From Lutimonas saemankumensis (GTDB lineage: Bacteria; Bacteroidota; Bacteroidia; Flavobacteriales; Flavobacteriaceae): a stretch of 64,000 bases of DNA. Position 1 is the stretch's first letter, and the number at the start of each line of letters is the position of its first letter. Below the pieces are notes generated by a model. The model ran no database searches. It was not told where the DNA came from and worked only from the letters and a program-made list of their open reading frames with translations. The stretch lies in NCBI RefSeq assembly GCF_020171465.1, contig NZ_JAIUZR010000003.1:744001-808000 (forward strand), written 5' to 3'. Both the position numbers and the translations under genes were made by a program. Positions 60,716 through 64,000 of this stretch are shown here, one piece after another.

Positions 60716-61915
60716 ATGATCAAGAATTTCCTGACCCTATTAATTCTAATATCGCTATTTGTAACAAGCATTTCATGTAGTGATGACAGTGATAAATTTA
60801 AAATAATTGCGGCCGATGCTGAATTTAGCATTGATGAGAACCCTAAACCGGGAGATGTGATAGGAAAAATCAATATAACCTCAGAAAGCGATGACCTTAT
60901 CTTTAATATTTTAAAATCCTCTTATTGGAATTCCTTTTCTGTCAATTCAAATGGTGACATCATTGTGAAGCAAAATACTGCTTTTGATTATGAACATAAT
61001 CAATTAATTCTTGGAGTCATTCATGTTTCCAATCAAAAGGAGTCCGATGAGTCGCATATCATGATCTTTATCAATGACGTGAACGAGATTTATGCGGAAA
61101 ATTTTGTGATGACTATGGATGAGGGAGTTTCTGAAAATCAATCTTTAGGGTTCTTGCAGGCACGAGCAGATCATGGATCAATCAATTTTGAATTGCTGTC
61201 ACAGACTCCGGAAAATGCCGTTAGCATTGATGCTGAAACAGGTGAAGTTTTGGTCAATGACCCCTCACTTTTTGCCTACGACCTAAACTCCTCAATCTCT
61301 GGAATGGTCAAAATTTCAAATGATGAATCGGAAAAGGAGGTTTTGTTTAGTATTAATCTGAATAAAATTGTTGTTCCGGAAGAACCCCAGGAACCTGTGG
61401 TAACTGCGCCAGGAGTATTGACAGGTGTTGTAAGAATTACAACGCAAACAGAACTTGATGAATTCGTTAAAAACAATTACCATACGATACAAGGAGACCT
61501 TATTATTGATGAAGATCCTGAAGGAGAGGGAATAGTTTCGCTTGAAGGTTTGGAAAGTTTATTGGAGATACAAGGTAGTTTAATTATCAGGAATGCAAAT
61601 TCAATTACAAACCTCGAAGGTTTAGAGGGTCTTTCGATGGTTTATCAGCTCTATATTCAAAATAATAAGGAACTAAGCAATTTAGATGCTCTGTCAGGAA
61701 TAGAGAATGCAGCTATAATCATCATTACTGACAATATTCTTCTGAAAGACTTTTGTCCTCTACAAGAGTTATTGAAAAATAATAGTTTTCAAGATGCTCC
61801 CGGATATTATAACAAAGGCTTTACTATTCCACCACTGCCGCCTAAATCATTTGGAGCTTCTGGAAATATGTTAAACCCAACGGTAGCAGAAGTATTGGAA
61901 CTTGATTGCAATTAA
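60716..61915 (+). CDS. Lipoprotein with cadherin-like and receptor L-type repeats
   Basis: The 399-residue protein has a lipoprotein signal ('FVTSISCSDDSD', Cys near 21). Two cadherin-like repeats follow (about 30-120 'FSIDENPKPGDVIGKI' and 125-215 'MTMDEGVSENQSLGFL', each with 'FDYEHNQL'- or 'FAYDLNSS'-type calcium-site lead). A linker of Pro/Val leads to a receptor L-domain-like beta-helix (about 245-345: 'IQGDLIIDEDPEGEGIV', 'LEGLESLLEIQGSLIIRNAN'). It is probably a surface adhesin or binding protein. Confidence 0.8.
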   Translation: MIKNFLTLLILISLFVTSISCSDDSDKFKIIAADAEFSIDENPKPGDVIGKINITSESDDLIFNILKSSYWNSFSVNSNGDIIVKQNTAFDYEHNQLILGVIHVSNQKESDESHIMIFINDVNEIYAENFVMTMDEGVSENQSLGFLQARADHGSINFELLSQTPENAVSIDAETGEVLVNDPSLFAYDLNSSISGMVKISNDESEKEVLFSINLNKIVVPEEPQEPVVTAPGVLTGVVRITTQTELDEFVKNNYHTIQGDLIIDEDPEGEGIVSLEGLESLLEIQGSLIIRNANSITNLEGLEGLSMVYQLYIQNNKELSNLDALSGIENAAIIIITDNILLKDFCPLQELLKNNSFQDAPGYYNKGFTIPPLPPKSFGASGNMLNPTVAEVLELDCN

Positions 61916-62012
61916 CACAAGATTTTAGTAATAATAAGAACTTCAACTAATTGTTTGATTAAGCTCTCAATTTTCCTAAATTGTGACATTATCTAATCAA
62001 TACTCTTTTTCG

Positions 62013-63545
62013 ATGAAAATAGTCAGAACACTTATTTTACTTTTCATTTTTGCCGGTCAATCCTTGTTTGCTCAAGAGCAATCCGATGTTGACCTGAAGG
62101 CACTTGACGCTTATTTTGCCCAAATGGTTAAAGACTGGGAACTTCCTTCGGCTTCCATTGGTATTGTCAAAGACGGGAATCTCGTATTTACAGGAAATTA
62201 CGGGGTCAAAGAAATAGGTAAGAAGGAGATGCCTGATGAAAACACCCTCTATGCCGTCGCCTCAAATTCAAAAGCATTTACATCTGCCATATTAGGTATG
62301 CTTGTTCAGGAGGGTAAACTTAAATGGGATGATAAGGTAAGGGACTATCTGCCTTATTTTGCAGTCTATGACGATTGGGTAAGTGAGCATGTAACGGTAC
62401 AGGACCTGCTGAGCCATCGTGTAGGACTAGGTACCTTTAGCGGTGACAATATCTGGTATAAATCCAATCGCTCCGCAGAAGAGATCATCAAAAGTATCAA
62501 ATATGTGCCACAGGCATTTGATTTTAGAGCCGGATACGGATATTCCAACCTGATGTATATCACAGCGGGAGAGCTTATCAAAACGATTACCGGCAAATCC
62601 TGGGGAGAGAATGTGACAGAGCGGATACTTGAACCCTTAGGGATGGATCGTAGCATTTATAAACTTGATGATTTGGATAAAATAGGGAATTATGTAACAC
62701 CTTATGTTTATCGAGACGGTGAAAATATCAAAATTGACTGGGTTGACTGGGAGACCGTTGCCGCTACCGGAGGGTTGATTTCAAGTGTTTCTGACATGTC
62801 AAAATGGATGGTTTTTAACATGAATCACGGCATACATGGTAAGGATACCTTACTGACGGCTTCTACCCGTAATATGATGTGGAAACCACACAATAGCTTT
62901 ATGGTAGATCAAACCAAACCGAACAACCTGGGGCGTCGTTTTTCAAGTTACGGGCTCGGATGGGGTATAAGTGACTATAAAGGAAAGCTTCGTGTGAGTC
63001 ATACAGGCGGCTATGACGGAATGATAACTGCAGTTACCATGTTGCCCGAGGAAAATCTTGGAGTAGTTGTTCTGACCAACGGAACGCAAAGCCCAATCAT
63101 GGCAGCAACCTATTACGCGCTGGATCGATTTTTAGATGAAGAAGAAATGGACTGGTCCAAATTCTATTTGGAAAGAACGAAAAAGCGTGCTGCCAATGAC
63201 AAAAGAGTGAGTTCCATAAAAAGTAAGCGGGTAATGAACACCCAGCCGACATTAAGTGAAAGTTCAATCGCTGGATCGTATTATTCTGATATGGTGGGTG
63301 GAATTAAAATTGTGGATAAAGGAGGACAGCTTAGGCTGGAATTCGAACATCATCCATTGCTCAGCGCCAGATTGAGCCACTGGCATTATGATACCTATCA
63401 AATTGAATGGGACGAACCACAGGCCTGGTTCAATTTTGGAACCATCAAATTTAACAGTAATAATAATCTTGAAGTTACAGGTTTTGACTTTGATGTCCCC
63501 AATGATGACATTTTTTTCGAAGAGTTAAAACCGAGACGAAACTAA
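62013..63545 (+). CDS. Exported beta-lactamase-fold serine hydrolase
   Basis: From the ATG at 62013 the 510-residue product has a signal peptide ('LLFIFAGQSLFAQ'), a class C beta-lactamase/PBP4*-like domain with 'SNSK' (S84, K87) as SxxK, 'YGYSNLMY' near 178 as YxN and 'SHTGGYDG' as HTG, then a C-terminal DUF3471-like beta domain ('IAGSYYSDMVGGIKIVDKG'). Likely an esterase or peptidase of the periplasm. A GTG at 61983 would add 10 residues before the signal peptide and was rejected. Confidence 0.88.
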   Translation: MKIVRTLILLFIFAGQSLFAQEQSDVDLKALDAYFAQMVKDWELPSASIGIVKDGNLVFTGNYGVKEIGKKEMPDENTLYAVASNSKAFTSAILGMLVQEGKLKWDDKVRDYLPYFAVYDDWVSEHVTVQDLLSHRVGLGTFSGDNIWYKSNRSAEEIIKSIKYVPQAFDFRAGYGYSNLMYITAGELIKTITGKSWGENVTERILEPLGMDRSIYKLDDLDKIGNYVTPYVYRDGENIKIDWVDWETVAATGGLISSVSDMSKWMVFNMNHGIHGKDTLLTASTRNMMWKPHNSFMVDQTKPNNLGRRFSSYGLGWGISDYKGKLRVSHTGGYDGMITAVTMLPEENLGVVVLTNGTQSPIMAATYYALDRFLDEEEMDWSKFYLERTKKRAANDKRVSSIKSKRVMNTQPTLSESSIAGSYYSDMVGGIKIVDKGGQLRLEFEHHPLLSARLSHWHYDTYQIEWDEPQAWFNFGTIKFNSNNNLEVTGFDFDVPNDDIFFEELKPRRN

Positions 63546-63584
63546 GGAACTGAGATAAACTTAAAGATTCTGAAATAATTGAGA

Positions 63585-64000
63585 TCATGGTGCTGCCAAA
63601 ATTCTAATCGTATACTTTTGATTGTCATAATCCTGGGAAAAACAAAATCCATCTCCAGGTCCGTACAGATCAGCACGTAGCTCTACACGCACCTTAATTT
63701 CTTTGCTCCCTTCAAGATTTGGTGTTCCGTATATAATAAAGGTCCTTCCCTCTGATCTGTAATTAAGGCCTGAAGGAAGAAGGCCCTCCAAACTGAAACT
63801 GTATTCAAATGCATCATCATCAGCATTTTTGATATAAGCATCTATAGTCTCCGTATAAGGAACTCCTACCTGACCCGTACGTAGGGCTTTATCAGGTAGT
63901 TTTGGCCTGATCTTGTAAATACATTCTGAAATTTCTTCATTAAAAAGTTCACATGAACTCAGAGAAAGGATAAATGCAAAAGGTAAAATATATTTTGCAG
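63585..64000 (-). CDS. Partial lipoprotein, running off the right edge
   Basis: The minus-strand frame is open from the window edge to the TGA at 63585. Near the edge it reads a lipoprotein signal ('FAFILSLSSCELF'). The mature part has 'KLPDKALRTGQVGVPYTETI' and 'LPSGLNYRSEGRTFIIYGTP', a putative Ig-like (He_PIG-type) domain that ends 'RIRILAAP'-like. Only the first few residues lie beyond position 64000. Function unknown. Confidence 0.75.
   Translation of the reverse strand, partial: AKYILPFAFILSLSSCELFNEEISECIYKIRPKLPDKALRTGQVGVPYTETIDAYIKNADDDAFEYSFSLEGLLPSGLNYRSEGRTFIIYGTPNLEGSKEIKVRVELRADLYGPGDGFCFSQDYDNQKYTIRILAAP

Noticed and set aside
1-64000. tRNA, rRNA, riboswitch or transposase genes
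   Set aside because: I looked for tRNA cloverleaf ends, rRNA segments and DDE/tyrosine/serine recombinase motifs by eye and found none. A covariance search could still find a small RNA that I missed.

Overview
The window comes from a marine-type Flavobacteriaceae (Bacteroidota) chromosome. The evidence is low GC, lipoproteins with short Cys lipoboxes followed by Asp/Ser-rich linkers, a type IX secretion (T9SS) C-terminal sorting domain, a TonB receptor with a carboxypeptidase-like plug extension, HYC_CC_PP and DUF6090 family proteins, and several TAnnTTTG-like -7 promoter boxes. No rRNA, tRNA, CRISPR array, insertion sequence or transposase was seen.

Bases 1-15,430 form a defence island read on the + strand. 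It starts with small hypothetical genes, a bacterial PH-domain protein and a stand-alone SRA/YDG (modified-base reader) protein that appears to carry a GreA/GreB-like tail. A complete type I restriction-modification operon follows (hsdR-hsdM-hsdS), in which a fourth gene is translationally coupled and encodes a predicted PD-(D/E)XK nuclease. Next come a GIY-YIG/DUF4357 protein, a 539-residue unknown protein and an overlapping 958-residue protein with two PLD-like HxK/GSxN motif sets. This last trio is the best candidate here for an undescribed system.

Bases 15,430-27,500 are accessory. A roughly 170-bp hairpin-forming repeat occurs four times in one orientation (15449, 16756, 18243 truncated, 27200). 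Between the copies lie an S33-type hydrolase, a DUF1566-like lipoprotein, a gene broken by an in-frame TAG, many small secreted or lipoproteins and three DUF6090 genes plus a 63-bp DUF6090 stub. Across the window five intact DUF6090 genes share a nearly constant membrane-anchor N-terminus, divergent extracytoplasmic C-termini and, at four loci, the same promoter-like box 18-19 nt upstream of the ATG.

Bases 27,500-64,000 look like ordinary flavobacterial chromosome. They hold an S9D-type peptidase, TolB/TPR signalling protein, two class III cyclases (one fused to a Zn ribbon, AAA ATPase and TPR; one membrane-linked with TPR), two paralogous leucine-rich-repeat proteins with different surface-anchoring routes, and a copper-type module (HYC_CC_PP, TonB receptor, HMA protein). 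There are also a sulfatase, TSUP permease, hydrolases, an exported PCMT next to a membrane aminopropyltransferase-like protein, beta-lactamase-fold serine hydrolases, and a mutarotase-AraC pair. A lipoprotein gene runs off the right edge. All names rest on reading motifs by eye; no database search was run.
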